64,000 bases of DNA from NCBI GenBank assembly GCA_023079485.1, contig CM041090.1, positions 10,414,519 to 10,478,518 of the forward strand, given 5' to 3'. This DNA is from Archilochus colubris. Lineage: Eukaryota; Chordata; Aves; Apodiformes; Trochilidae. The notes below the pieces were generated by a model, which was given only the letters and a program-made list of their open reading frames with translations, searched no databases and had not been told where the DNA came from. Of the stretch, positions 35,843 through 49,827 are shown piece after piece. The position numbers and the translations under genes were made by a program. Position 1 is the first letter of the stretch. Each line of letters opens with the position of its first letter.

Positions 35843-37189
35843 TGTAGAAATAAGGAAATCACAGTTTGAGACCATTTTTCTTAAACAGTGAAGTTCTCTA
35901 AGTGCATATTTCTATTCATATACAACATGCACAGAGTTTCAATGGAAAAGGGCAAGAAACTTGTTAAGAAATCAGTTAGTCTTCCCTATGAGGACCAGCA
36001 TGGTGGCATCTTGTGTGCAGCAGCTGAAAGCAAGAAAAAGCTGCACTGTCCTGAGAGAGGAGAGCTTCCAGCAGCATCCTGGCAAAACAAACTGAATTCC
36101 ACCTTCATGGTTCCAGAGGCAGAGGAGCAGGAGTAGTTCTGCCTCAGTAATTATTTATTTGCTGTCTGCAATTTCCTGCCTCCTGCTAGACAAGTTTTAT
36201 TTCTGTTTTGTTCAGAAGTTGTTACTTGCTAGTGGGAAGAAAGGAGAAGGCACATGGTGCAAGCTTGTACTTTATGGACTAAAATGTAAGCTTAGTGCTC
36301 CCAGATGAATGAGACAACACACAGCATCTTGATGATATTAAAGAATTCCATCTTCCTTGTCTCTGTACCTAAATATTATTGTCTATGATCAGCTGTTACT
36401 ACATGAAGTCATTCAGACTTCAGAACTGTTTTAGATCAGTGGCTCAGTAGTGTTAAACTTTGGACCACATCAAAGGCCTCTAGCAAGAGGCAGGAGGACA
36501 GTGAAAGAAAATGTCCTAACATTGATTTCTATCCATATTAGCTCTGTTTTCCAGAAATCCTGCTGACAAAGTACACTCACCCTAAATTAAGTCTGTTCAC
36601 TCAATTGAAGAGCAAAAGTCCTTTCCTTAACAGAGCAGTTCCTCCTTCCTAGATGTGAGCAGAAGATCTGAATGCTGTTTGCTCCTTTGAAAAGATGTCT
36701 CAGAGAACAACTTACATGCCATAGTGCATCACTGCAGGGCAGTCATAGGGAAGGCCCAGATTTTTGGCATGCACTTTTCCAAAGTTCCCTTGTTCCCCTC
36801 TAAGATACAAAAGCAGCTTTTCACTCAGAAAAATTCTGGTCTAATAGTACACTCCCTGCTGTCATAATCCTGTAAGTAACTTAGGATATAAATACGTTTC
36901 TCACAGGATCTGGGATCTGTCACTCAAAACCACCAGAGCATTTTGAAGCCTGTGGGGACTTGTTTTCACTCAGTCCTATAGGTTTTAGACTATAAACCAA
37001 ACCAAACATGTAGAAGTTTCAATATAATCATTGAATCCATGGCACTCTTCAAGTAAAGGCATTCATCTCTTTATCTTCATTAGGAAAACACTCTAAATAT
37101 ATTTCAGTGCATTATCTTGAACATTATAAGCATCAAACCTGTCCCCAAAGCTGCATCCATATCTTGAAGGGGGAAATCTGGCTACTCCC
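35843..37189. other. Unannotated spacer
   Basis: No recognised gene. A + strand frame at 35888-36136 has no known domain or splice support. Confidence 0.4.
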
Positions 37190-37545
37190 TAGATGAAACA
37201 TTCAGAGAAAAGAAGGCTCCAGGGACACCTTTCAGTACTTGAAGGGGGCCTGCAAGAGATCTGGAGAGGGACTGATTACAAAGTGATAGGATGAAGAGTA
37301 ATGGTTTTAAGATGAGGGTAGGTTCAGACTAGATAATTGGAATAAATTCTTTATGTGAGAGTGATGAGATACTGGAAAAGTTGCCCAGGGAAGCTGTGGC
37401 TGCCCCCTCTCTGGAAGTGTTCAAGGCCAGGCTGGAGAGGGCTTAGAGCTACCTGGTGTAATGTGAGGTGTCCCTGTCCATGGCAGGGCAGTTGAAACTA
37501 GATGAACTTTGAGGTTCCTTCCAACCAAAACCATTCCATGTTTTT
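37190..37545 (+). mobile_element. Old CR1 fragment
   Basis: Sense-strand CR1 landmarks are present but diverged: GTTGCCCAGGGAAGCTGTGG, TCTGGAAGTGTTCAAGGCC, GTCCATGGCAGGGCAGTTG and GGTTCCTTCCAACC. Confidence 0.8.
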
Positions 37546-40500
37546 ATGTGTGAGTGACCACCAATCTGTCTTGCTGAGTCTTTCCACCAAAGGATTATAA
37601 GAGCACTAAAGAAAGGGATACAGTTTGCCTGTTACTCACAGGAAGGGACAGGTTATTGCCATGTGCTGGCTTTGCAGCTGGTCAAATCCATCAGCAGGAC
37701 TACAGTGAAGTGACTCACATGAAGCAAGGGCACTCAGTAAAATCAGCTGGAAGCATTTTGTCTGAATATAGCTGTTGATATAGCCCCTCTCCTCAAAGCT
37801 GCTGACCATCTCATAATTTACCCTCTGTTTAGCCTTTAAAAGCCCACAGGAGGTGAGAAACACTGACACACAACTAGTAGCCCAGTGACACAGACAGGAA
37901 TTCACATCATCTGGTTTTATTTCTCTAAGTTAGGCACTGAAGCTACTCATGAGGGCTCCCAGGATAGTCAGAGGAAAGGAAGACAAAGAGAGACACTGTT
38001 GAAGGGAGTTTCATCTGAAGGCACCTAATGCTCTCCATTGCTTCTCCATTGGAGAATATGAATAAGAATTGCATTGTAGGTCTCTTATCCATGATAAGAC
38101 AGGCAGGCAATGTCAGGGAGCTGAACACTGTCAGCCTGGCCTTCAGGTTAATGCCTTCAGCACTGAGCACTTCACTCTAGTTCAACATCTGTACCTTCAG
38201 TATTGTTACTTGTGGTTTGTAAAGCACAAACCAGCTGGTTCAGCATTGAATGCTTGTCACAAAAAGTCTCTGGAGCCAACACACTCTGGGCTTGCAATCA
38301 GAGCCAGGCTCTTCCAGAAATGTCCTTCAGCACTGGTCCTCCCAGTGAGGGCTAGGAATGCAATAAGAAGCTTCAAAATTCTGAATTATAGAAAGTTTGG
38401 GGATAAATATGAAGCTTTTCATAGCTCAGAAGCTCAGTTAAGGCTCAAACTGGCTCCCTTCTGCCTTTCCCCACATCCATGGCTGATGTGGGGTGGAATA
38501 TGATATTCAGAGATCATGGTGGGGAATTGTACCACATTCTATCTCAGGGAAAGCCATGGAAATGGGGAAGGCAGAAGGGAGGCATCTCTGCACTGGCAGT
38601 GAGTGAAACACATCTAGGTGAACAAGACACTCAGTGGGGAGAGAATGGAAGAATATGCAGCCACTAAAATGTGCAAAATTCTGGGACCTGGCTTGATCTG
38701 AAGGAGGACTGCAGTTATTTCTTCATGAGGAGAGAATAATATACACTGCCATAGCCCACATCAACATGTAGGCTTGCTACAACATTTGGAGTTCCTGATG
38801 ATCTTGGTATTTTGTATATAGAGTGAGTCTGGGCTCAAGATGACAACTAAAAGATGAACACAGAGTTACTTTTGAGGTGCATCTCCCTTGGAGGACCACA
38901 CTACCATAGGTGTAACCACAGAAATCCCCTTACTACAAACACTGAACTAGAAATTCTGTCACACTGCAATCCAGCCAGCCTTAAGCATGATCCTTGCTTG
39001 CAGGGCTGTTCACAGAAGAAACATTCTTTTATCTGAAAGTGTCTGTTTGCTCTGAAGATTTAATGGACGTTCCTGCCAAAATGTATTGCCACATAATCTT
39101 GACAAACCTGTCCTGATCACTCTGTGCCTGCTCATGGATGAAACCCAGCACGTGATTCATTTCATGCTGAATTGCTCCTTTATTCATGCAACCATTTTCA
39201 CCAGGCCTATTGCTTGATGTCCTCCAATTTTTCCAAAGTAAGACCAGCAGCTAAGAATAGGCAATGAATACCCAAAATGATCACATGGAGCAAATACAAA
39301 GAAATAGAGGTACTGATGCCACTGAGGACCTCCAGATGTGCAGCCACAGAAGGGGACATGCAAATAGTCACTTGCATGAGATACTCTAGGCTTCCAAAGG
39401 ATGCCAAACTGCATCAAAGAATGCCAAGCTTCCAAAGGATGTCAAACTGCACCCCCCCAACCCCCTGCACAGCTCTCAGCCAGGCATTGCTGGGCAGGAA
39501 ATCTGTTGAAGCCAGAGGCTGTTGGTTCAAATTGTTTTTCCAGCATCATATCTAGCAGTGTAATCCTCACTGGCAGGGACTGCCTGTCTTTTGGGAGATT
39601 ACAAATAAATATAACTGCCAGCTTTAACTTCTCACCTTCTGGGAAGCTCTTCTTCCTTTGATATCCATGAATAGAAGTAAGCCTAGAAAGGCAGGCTGAA
39701 TCTTTAAAAAACCCACACTGAAAGAGTAATCCACACAAAGGGGACATTGATGTTGAAACCACATGCACATCACTATAAGCAGGCAAATGGTGCTTTCTCC
39801 TCCTACCTTCAGCCCCTGCAGGAATACCTAGGGATTTGCTGCATCAGATCTTAAAGAAACAAGAAAAAACCTTTGGAATTGGCTACAAAGGAAAAATCCA
39901 GAGGAATCAATGTGGTTCACAGCAGATCAAGATGGCAGAGGATGCCTTTCCAGGTAGATGTATGGGCTAGTCCTTTGTTTTTAAGGTATAGGAAAATTTT
40001 AGCTCTGTGCAGAGCCTGGAGCTGAGGCACTCCAGGCATGCAGCAAGGAGGGACAGTAGAGCCCTGTGAAGTTCTGCTCTGCAGCTTTCCATACCCATTC
40101 TGTGGAAGACTCTAATACCTTACTGATTCCTGTTGCAAGACAAGAGTAACCCCTGAGTCAGGAGATTTACCCCATGGATTAATTAATTTTCCTGACTGCC
40201 AAAAAGAATTGGTTATTTTTCAACTCTTAATTAATAAAACGAGTCTCATATCATCTGATAACATTATCAGAAGCTGCCTCATACATGCAAATTTCATTTT
40301 TGAACCTGCTAGTCTAAATTGTCTGGTTTGATATTCTAGCAGAAGTGTTCAGTTCTCAGTCCCATTCTGCATCCAAATAATTTGATTCCACAGCTGTAAC
40401 TTGCATTTTTTTCTGTACACCTTTTCTTACACCATCTCTTGATATTTCTCCTTATTAGCCACACTGTCCTTGATCTGCCAGATATTTTCTCTGTGCTATT

Positions 40501-40837
40501 TGTTAGTAATTTTTAATATGACATCAGTAATTTTTAATACCACAGTGTTAGTGATGCTTACTTAGTTTCACCTTCATGCCACAATAGAGAATAAGCAATT
40601 CTTTCACCACTTAATCCAAGTCCCTCTTGGAATAATACTAAAAGATAAAGGTAGAATAAAACCCCACACCCGTTGATGTTTAAATATGGGGTTTTTTTCA
40701 CTGATCTGTATCAATAAATGGTATCATCAGAAACAACAGGAATAGTAAGTCCAATGATCTTTCCATAATGAGAAAATACAGCATGAACTTTCCCTGGTTA
40801 AAGCATTAGCATGTAGGAACCTCATGGGAAACCAAAT
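37546..40837. other. Unannotated spacer
   Basis: No gene is supported. Several overlapping frames (38069-38503 +, 39184-39786 both strands) have no known domain. A local duplication of CTTCCAAAGGATG-type wording lies at about 39391-39445. Confidence 0.4.
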
Positions 40838-41800
40838 TCATAGAATCATAGAATCATACAATTGGCTGGACTGGAAGGGACCTCAGAGATCATCAAGTCC
40901 AACCCTTGAACCATCGTTGCAGTTGCTAGACCATGGCACTGAGTGCCACATCCAGTCTCTTTTGAAATATCTCCAGACACGGAGAGTCCACCACCTCCCT
41001 GGGCAGCGCATTCCAATGTCTGATCACCCTCTCCATAAAGAAATTCTTTCTAATCTCCAACCTGAACTTTCCCTGGCACAACTTGAGACCATGCCCTCTT
41101 GTCTTGCTGAGAGCTGCCTGGGAAAAGAGCCCAACACCCCCCTGGCTCCAACCTCCTTTCAGGGAGTTGTAGAGAGTGATGAGGTCTCCCCTGAGCCTCC
41201 TCTTCTCCAGCCTGAACACCCGCAGCTCCCTCAGCCTCTCCTCATAGGATCTGTGCTCGAGTCCCTTCACCAGCCCAGCTGCCTCCTTTGGACCTGCTCC
41301 AGCACCTCAATCTCCTTCCTGAACTGAGGGGCCCAGAACTGGACACAGGACTCAAGCTGTGGCCTCACCAGAGCTGAGCACAGGGGCAGAATCCCTTCCC
41401 TGGACCTGCTGGCCACGCTGTTCCTGAGCCAGCCCAGGATGCCATTGGCCTTCTTGGCCACCTGGGCACACTGTTGGCTCATGTTCAGCTTCCTGTCAAT
41501 CCAGACTCCCAGGTCCCTTTCTGCCTGGCTGCTCTCCAGCCACTCTGTCCCCAGCCTGTAGCGCTGCATGGGGTTGTTGTGGCCAAAGTGCAGGACCCGG
41601 CACTTGGCCGTGTTGAACCTCATCCCATTGGAATCAGCCCAACTCTCCAGTCTGTCCAGGTCCCTCTGCAGAGCCCTCCTGCCTTCCAGCTGATCCACAC
41701 TCCCCCCCCAGTTTAGTGTCATCTGTGAATTTGCTGATGATGGACTCAATCCCCTCATCTAAATCATCAGTGAAGATATTGAAGAGAACTGGGCCCAAAT
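40838..41800 (-). mobile_element. CR1 LINE fragment with partial reverse transcriptase
   Basis: Octamers lie at the left end (ATAGAATCATAGAATCATAC). The - strand holds the 3' UTR and the RT C-terminal half. Frames at 41267-41758 read [19 protein letters not shown] and [20 protein letters not shown]. It ends at about 41800 in the codons for LGPVLFNIF. It is 5' truncated. Confidence 0.93.
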
Positions 41801-43660
41801 TCAGGAGAGTTAAAAGGCCACACAACTGTCTGAGGATCCAGTGGAATACCAGTCTAATGCTCAGTTTTTCAGCTAATCCCACAAAAGGGTATGCAGAAAA
41901 ATACTAATGAACAAGCAGTTTAACTCAGCTGCGTGTTCACCTTAAGCTTATTATCCTTCAGGGGGGTTCAAGGTTACCTCTACATGTTTAAGAAGGCCAA
42001 TTGCTCCTATTGCAGTCTGAGTTATACATTTTTTTTTCATAGTAACAGAAAGTGTTGCACTTAACTACATGACAAGTCTTTTTAAACCTGTTTTGTGTGA
42101 TGCTGCATTTGGATAGAAACCAGATTCTGCTGAAGTAGAAGTAACTGTGTAGTAATTAAATGAAACTATTATAATGTACTGTAACAGGCTGAAAACAGTT
42201 AATTAACAAAAATATGCACAAAACTTCCTTTGTGTTTAAAATGATGTTATCTGTTTACTGATATTGTGTCCTTTAGGACACTTGGATTAGTGAAAACATG
42301 CATTCATGCCTCATTATTTACTGTTTGGGAGAAGAAAATGAGCTTTTCTCCTTTTCAGTTGCCAGGCAGCTAATCAGTTTAAAATAATGAAATCACTGAC
42401 CTTGATCAAGTACAATAAAAACAACTTAGCTTTTGCAGAAAAGGCCACAATCACAAAAATATATTTTGTAAATCTGGTCCCTGATGCCTAGTCCTTACTT
42501 TGCCCCAGTTACCAGCCAGCAAAAGCAAACCTGTCACAGAACAAGCTATTACCAAGTATAGCCTACAGTTGATATATAAACACTTGAATGTTAGTTTTAA
42601 AATAATTACTCAAGTTTAGGCTAGATTAGGCATTTGGACTGTCTTCCTCCTGAACCAGTCCTTCTGCAGTGTGATCTCTGGTGTTTTACCATCATTTAGC
42701 TCTGACCTTCCCAGTGTCAGACTGGAATGAAATGGTAGAAGATGTGCAGGTCCTGTGAGCTGAAGGTGACTGCAGGTGTCAGTGAGTCTCAATCTGAGAT
42801 GATGGCTGGAGACAAGAGTCAGCTGAAACTTTTACAGCTTGCTTGGTTTGCTGTTTTGCTGTAACTGAAGGCTGAAAAGAACTTTATTACTAGTTTTGGA
42901 CTTGATGCAAGGGGAAAGTTGGGTTCATGGAGGCAAGCTAAAAAGGTTGGTTTCAGTAGTGGAGTGTAAAGGTCTTAAGCCAGATCTGCCTGGTCTGTAG
43001 CTTCCCTGATTCTGATAAAATCTGATCAGAAACCACAGTGTCTAACCACAAACCTCACCCTTATTCTTTGATTTACTCACTAGTTGTTCAGGCACATAAA
43101 AGAAGCCTTGATCTAACACTGCACTCTAGTGGTTTGCCACTTGTGCAAGGGGGACACTTTTCTGGAAATGGTCAGGAACTCCCCATCACCCCCCCAGAAC
43201 CTGTTCACTCCTTGTCTGCAGTGCCAAACAGTAGCTGCTTCCTGCAGAAAATGCTTAAAAGCATCAAGTATCTGTCCTGTAATTTGTGCTGAGAAGTGAT
43301 GCATCAGTTTTAGCCTCAACCATCTCAGAACTTTATTTTAGCATCTGCAGCTTGTTACTTCATTACTCAGCCTCAGAAGGTGAAACATAAATTTTACAGA
43401 GACTCCATAATAGATTTCTGAGGTGCTCCAGTGGGCCTTTAAGGAAAAGGACCCATTTACCTGCACTATATTCCTTAAAGGATTTAAACATTTTTATTTT
43501 ATTAATGAGTCCTCCTAAAAGCTCTCAGAAAGCTTATAATGCAAAAAACCAACACTCTTCTGGCTCCACAACATCGATCATTGTCCCATTCCCTGGTTTG
43601 CCTTGAAAGAGAACCAAAACAAATGGGCCAAAAAGGACTAGCAAAGGAAAGCCCTCCATA
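41801..43660. other. Unannotated AT-leaning spacer
   Basis: I see no gene or named repeat in this stretch. Confidence 0.4.
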
Positions 43661-43746
43661 CACCTGAGCACAACCTCACAACACCTGAGCACAACCTCAC
43701 AACACAACACCCGAGCACAACCTCACAACACAACACCTGAGCACAG
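43661..43746. repeat. Short minisatellite
   Basis: About four imperfect tandem copies of CACCTGAGCACAACCTCACA with variable ACACAA extensions. One copy has CCGAGC in place of CTGAGC. Confidence 0.85.
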
Positions 43747-45962
43747 CCAGGATGGGCAGATACCAGAGTGTGTTGACAAGCATTGAATGACATCCAGAGT
43801 CCATCCAGAAATGGACACAAGATGGAGACAAGAGTCAGGACAAGGATTCAACATAGGTTCAAGGTCCACCAAGGAGACCAAGCCCAAACTGGAGCTACAT
43901 ACACCTACAGTACAGACCAAGCAGGGACCCAAGGCTAAAGCCAAAACTCAGATGGAGTCCCTGGATCAATGGGCAGAGGCTGTGACCATCGGGGGCCAGT
44001 CAGGAGCCATTAAGATCTGTTGGCATCTTCAGCCCTGACAGCTACACGTTGCAGCAGCCTTCCTCATCTTCTGTACCCAGTGAAAACAACTGCAGCTTAG
44101 ATAACTAACCCTGGATCACCTCCTGGATAATCACAGACTTCTTCAGAAACTTCTAGGAGACTGTATTTCAGACTTTGTGACAACTATGTTGACTCAGCCC
44201 CCACATATGATATTTATCCCTAAGTCTACTACTTCCATTTTCATCACACATTTCTTCCAACCCTGGGTATGGAAGAAATACAGTCACTAAGTCCTGGATC
44301 CTTTTTAAAATTTGATTGCACTTTCCTGTAGCTCTGGCACTGATTTAAACAGGACTTACTGGGCTCACTCAGCAGATGAGTGGTTTCATCCATGAGCTGC
44401 CTCTGAACTCCTGGGTGAGCATCACCTGCTCTTGCCAAACTGTTACTGATCATTGCAATGATTTGTCCTAAACCCCTTTCTTCCAAGCCATGATATTTTC
44501 CCTGAGATGTTCTTCCTGAATGTGAGATTCCCTACGATCAACTCCTTTAAGGAATGATCTGATCAGGAACATCCATGTCCTTCTCTGTAGCACAGGTCAA
44601 CCTAAGAGACACACAGCTTCTCTGCAGTAAACTTATCTTCCCCTTTGATGCTTTGCTTATCTGAGTTCATCAACTTTGATAGATTTTCAATTAAAAAAAA
44701 AGTATTTTATCTGTCTTATATGTTGCCATATGATTCACACTGATCTTTACTTTCACCATTCAGATATGACTTCCACTTTATTTCTCCCCATGTCCAAGCA
44801 TGATTGATGTCTTTACAGTATCTAATATACATTCTATTTCTATCTCAGGTAATGAAATTTTCTTCCTGTTTCCAGGTTTTTATCCTCTTAATTGCTCCTT
44901 TTATCTAACTTCCTTGCTTTTAGGGAGTTACCCTTTTTAAAGTGCCACATTACAGTCATGCATTTTCAGGTCTTTCTGTGCAATCAGAACTTGTGCTTTA
45001 TACAAACATGGAAACATTTATGCATTTACATACACATTTCCAAAAAGCTTTCAGGGAAAGAAATCTGAAACCTTGCCAAGAAATAAAACTGGTTCAAGAC
45101 AAAAGAAACTACTTAGAGATGAAATTTCTTAAGCATCAGGCAACTGGGAAGGAACAAACGTTTATTCCATAAGTCTGTCAGGATGAAGCCTCAGAAATAG
45201 ACCAGGTTAGATTTCCCTGGGTGTTTGTAGGCACAGCACACGTCTTGGGAACATGCACTGCTAGGCTACAAAAAAAGGCATGAAAAACGTACAAGCAGAT
45301 AATAATAATGCTCAGTAATTTCTTAGCACGTCTCACTCAAAGTATTTTGAAAATATGTTGAAATACTGCACTGAAGAACCACAAAGCTTGAGTGAATTTC
45401 ATGAATAAAGATATTCAGATGCTGATTCATGAAAAAGGATCTCTCAGCAGAAGAACAAGAACTAGAAGGGAGGTGTCCTGTATCATCCCTCCCTAGAGGG
45501 ATCACTACACTTTCCTGACAAGCAGGACTTGGTAAAGGAGTAGAACCTCCAGGCTTCACGTGTTCTCTTGCAAGTGCTTATGAAGCAGTTGTGTGCTGTG
45601 AGCTCTGTTTTAGACAAGCAATTGAGCTCAGGTTTTCAATGCTGATTGCTAAAGAGAAGCCTTCTGCCATAATTAGGACTTGAAACAAGTGTGCAAGTTC
45701 TCTGAGGTGCTTAAGAATTTCACAGAGGTCTGGGACCCACCTTTAAAAAAGCAGAACTCAAGGAATTGTCTGGTTTTGTACAGGCAAAGCTTTGTTAGTG
45801 TTTTTGTGGCTAATGTGTTCATATTTACTGGTAGAGTCTGGAATCCTACAGGCTGCAGCTAGTACTTGCTGTGGTACTGGATTGTGTGGAGTTAACAGAA
45901 GGGGCTGAGTCTGTAGCATAGGGGTTTTTTTACATGTGATGGGAGAGAGCTGTGCCACCACT
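43747..45962. other. Unannotated spacer
   Basis: No gene is supported. A + strand frame at 43787-44038 is rich in Lys, Thr and Gln but matches nothing I know. Confidence 0.4.
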
Positions 45963-46772
45963 TGTCCTGGTTTGGGCGAGGATAAAGGTGATTTTCTGTC
46001 TTGTACTTTTGCTTTCAGCTCAGTCTCTTGTAAGTAGCTGCACTTGCTGAAATTAACAGCAAGTTTCTCAGTCAGTGTCTGCTCCTAGGACTGATAACAC
46101 TCGATGTTTATAGTTACTGCTAGAGACTGGTGTGCAGAGCCAAGGGCACTGCTCAGCTCTGAGGAACATTTTACCCTCCAGAAGGAATAAAGAGGTCCCA
46201 CCTGCAGCCTCCTTTGGGGAGGAACGGACAAGATAGATGCCAGAATTGACCAAACAGAGGATTCCATCCCATACACCTCATACTCAGGATAAATTTGAGG
46301 GATCACAAGGGTCAAGCCAGCTTCCTGCCCTTCCTGCCTTTCCTGCTTCCCTTCCTTCACCCGTTCCCTGTTTCCTTCAGCATCCTGGGAGGATTCCATC
46401 CATTCCTCTGCCTGTGCTCCTGATCCATCCCAGCCCATATCTGTGTGTTCCTGCCTCCTGATCCCGACTGCTGCTGACTCCAGGATTCCAGCCTGGACTT
46501 TCCCAGGGCTGCCCTGCAGCCTCGGTGGTGACGTGAGAGTTATTGGGGGGAGAGGGGGAAGGAATGTGGGATCAATTTTCCTGTATATTTGTATATATTT
46601 AGTAATTTTTCCTATTTATCATTACTGTTTCATTAAAGTTGTGTAGTTTAGTTTCCAACCTATCAGTCTCTCTCCCTTATTCTCTCTCCTTCCTTTATCA
46701 GGGAGGAGAAAGAGATTAACAGAGAGCATCTATCACTCAGTTTCATTGCTGGGCCAGTGATAAACCCTGACA
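45963..46772 (+). mobile_element. Solo LTR (810 bp), ERVL-like, 5-bp target duplication
   Basis: The LTR starts TGTCCTGGTTTGGGCG and ends AAACCCTGACA. It is flanked by the direct repeat CCACT (45958-45962 and 46773-46777). Inside are a TATA-like stretch (about 46580-46600) and an ATTAAA poly(A) signal (46632-46637), which set the strand. No gag-pol-env sequence adjoins it. A nearly identical LTR in the opposite orientation lies at 52229-53016. Confidence 0.9.
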
Positions 46773-46777
46773 CCACT

Positions 46778-47462
46778 GTAAGTGACTAAATAATTGCCAT
46801 TTCAGTGCTGAAAATTCTTGGAGAAAGAATATAGTGTGTGCCATGATGTTTGTCAGCACAAAATAAGCATAGTTGGTGATTGGTGGTTAAGTGTGAAGGA
46901 GTAAGAGACTACAAGGACCCTTCAAGACCACTTAGCTCAACTTCTACTGATCCAGATAGTCATGTTGTGGTTTTTAACTTAAAATTTGCCTCCTTTCCCC
47001 CATCACACATGTGCTCTTGTTAGAATACTGTTCTGAAAGTAGACTTCAGGAATCAGACAGCTACTAATTATGGTTTATTGGGATAAGCTGGAGTCTTAGG
47101 AAAGCTTCCTAATGACTTGCGTTATCCTTTAATGTAAAAATTTGTGATGCAGATGCATTGAAAAAGGAAGTTCACTCTGGGGTTAGGTGAGTAGCATATT
47201 ATTACTAAGATAGCTGTATTCTGGTCACCACTGCTGACTTTTAGAGCACTAGTTTACCTGTGAGGGTACAACTCTACAACCCTATAATTCTAAGGTGTTC
47301 TTCTGTGATGTGAGAATAATGTGGATACTGAACTGTAAAGGGCAGTGTTGAAAAGAGCAGCCTAGGTTGTCTTAGGCAAATTTTTTGGATATTCAGTTAT
47401 AGAAAATCAGTTTCTGAGGTCTTTTTTTGTAGTCTCTACGTATTCCTATGTTCCAACTCCCA

Positions 47463-47504
<42 letters not shown>

Positions 47505-49462
47505 AGGCTCTTTAAATGGAGCTGAGATGCCCAGAACAGATAAAAAAAGGCATGAGTGGTTAAAGAGCAAAGTGGTAAATGTTCTGCAAGAGGGATGTGT
47601 ATTTTCAGATGTGCTGGAGGAAAGGGGAAACATGGAAAGAGAGTTTATTTCCCCCCTGGGAAAATGATAATGTTTTCTGCAACAATTAGGAGCTAGCATA
47701 ACCACATTATCCATCCTCTGTTTTGGGATATAGATGTTTCCAACTGCTTAAGACCTGATATCCCATACGAGGAGAGATTTAATGGAAGTAACAATTTGAG
47801 GCCCTAGTTTTATATCTCATCTAAGCTGTGAAGTTTCCAGCCAAAAAGTACTTCAAACACAGCAAGTTGTGAATATCAGCTGGTTATAATTCACAGCAGA
47901 AAAAGCAATATATTTAGTAACCAGCACAGTTTCTTGACTATCTGAAAAATGCTTTTACACAGGTGTTTGTCAGATTGTTTGCTTTTGGAGCCTGATGGGC
48001 TTACAGCATGTACAGAAGATATGTGCTTTATACCCTTAATGCTGGAGATTCTCAGGAGTTAAGACATGTAGCAGTTTGGTTTATTGCATTGCTGGGATTT
48101 GATAATAGTAGCAACTAAAAAAAAATAGAGTTTTGCTATCTCAGAAATCTTCAAGCTGTGGCTTTTCCACTGGTTATTGCTGATGGGCCATTCAAGAGCA
48201 GTTTCCATGCTGGCCCATGCAGTGCAAGCAGCCACACAGTCTGTGTTGGTACAGAAAATGATCTCTAGCTGCATTTTGGAGTCATACTGGATTCAACCTG
48301 CAAATCTACTGCTACCTCATTTCCTAATAGGTTCCTGGGATTCTTGGAGAGGCATTGCTCTCTCTAGTGTGTTATCCATGGCCAGAGTTCCTTTGCCTTC
48401 CTCTCTGATGCTTATGAACAGATTTCTAGGCTCTTCTGATCAGTGGAACAGATGAAGTGGGTGGAGGAGAGGAAATAATAAAAAGGCAAATCTGAGCATC
48501 TACCATGGATCTTAGTGCTGCTTGATATTAAGTGCAGGCATTTTAGATCCTGATTTAGATTCAGTTGGTTGCTGTCTTTCACCTGAAACAGCTATATAAT
48601 GGTATGTGGCTGTCTTCATCAGCTGAAGAACTGGATACCTCATGAAGAGTAAAATTAGAGCAGGGTGAGGAGGAAGAGAAAAAGGAGGTGACAGAACAGG
48701 AGTCTGTGGTATCCGAACTTGTGCTTTGGGAAAGCTGTCTGCCAGCTGTGGAATTGCCATGGCATCTTTTGCAGTTCTTCTGTGCAAAGTTAGTCCTTTC
48801 CCTCAATGTGGTGGAGAGCTGAGATCTTACAGTGTTAACATTTTGATTTTTAACTAGTTCATATATTTTTCAACAGTTCTTAGAATCCATGTAACTTGCC
48901 TGTACTTCTACCTCCAGGGCAATGCTAACACCCTATTGCCATGGCAGCCCTACAGCAGGCAAGCCCAGGGCAACATGTTTTTCTTCTAGAGTTACAATTA
49001 CCAAGCTACAGCCCATTCGGGGAGAATAATTTAAAGGGGATGAAGGAGATGGAAGTCCATTTTTTTGGCAGTATTCATCCTATCAGATATCACTAGAGTT
49101 AGAAAAAGGGCTAATGGTACATGCTAATCCACATGTGCATGCAAGGATTTTTAAGTGGTAGAAGGTCTTTAGCACGAAATTAAGCAGTCTGTAGACAATA
49201 ATTCTGAGTACTTGTGCGGTAAGGATAGGGTAGGAGTCTCCTTCCCCCATCCCCTAATCCATTGCTGGGCATTGGGTCTGAGATTGAACTGGATTCCAGT
49301 CAAAAAGGTGGAATCATACCATCAGCTCTGGAGCACTGTTGTCACCTACTTTGTGTGCAACTTCAGTGAAGTAAGTCATAAATATAAGAAGGCACATCTT
49401 TTGACTGATGGATTACCAAGCTTTTTTAATATGCATTCCCCATCATTCCTGTTCATATAATG
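46778..49462. other. Spacer with a poly(A) run
   Basis: No gene is recognised. A run of 39 A residues lies at 47464-47502 with no retroposon visible to its left. The - strand at about 48540-48800 is open in two frames and could mimic an exon, but neither frame looks familiar. Confidence 0.4.
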
Positions 49463-49827
49463 GGAGGCTCAGGGGAGACCTCATCACTCTCTACAACTCC
49501 CTGAAAGGAGGTTGGAGCCAGGGGGGGGTTGGGCTCTTTTCCCAGGCAACTCTCAGCAAGACAAGAGGGCAGGGTCTCAAGTTGTGCCAGGGGAGGTTTA
49601 GGTTGGAGATTAGAAAGAATTTCTTTATAGAGAGGATGATCAGACACTGGAATGGGCTGCCCAGGGAAGTAGTGGATTCTCCGTGTCTGGAGATATTTCA
49701 AAAGAGCCTGGATGTGGCACTCAGTGCCATGGGCTGGGAACTGCAGCGGGAGTGGATCAAGGGTTGGACTAGATGATCTCTGAGGTCCCTTCCAACCCAG
49801 CTAATTCTATGATTCTATGATTCTATA
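49463..49827 (+). mobile_element. CR1 LINE 3' fragment
   Basis: Sense strand, from GAGGCTCAGGGGAGACCTC through GGCTGCCCAGGGAAGTAG to three octamers (ATTCTATGATTCTATGATTC). The end is well preserved, so it is a fairly young insertion. Confidence 0.93.

Noticed and set aside
43787..44038. 83-codon Lys/Thr/Gln-rich frame beside the minisatellite
   Set aside because: No similarity that I recognise and no splice sites of note.
47464..47502. Poly(A) run as the tail of a processed pseudogene
   Set aside because: No gene-like sequence is recognisable next to it; it is treated as a mononucleotide repeat.
48540..48806. - strand stretch open in two frames, Ser-rich in one
   Set aside because: It looked exon-like at first, but neither peptide resembles a family and convincing splice sites were not found.
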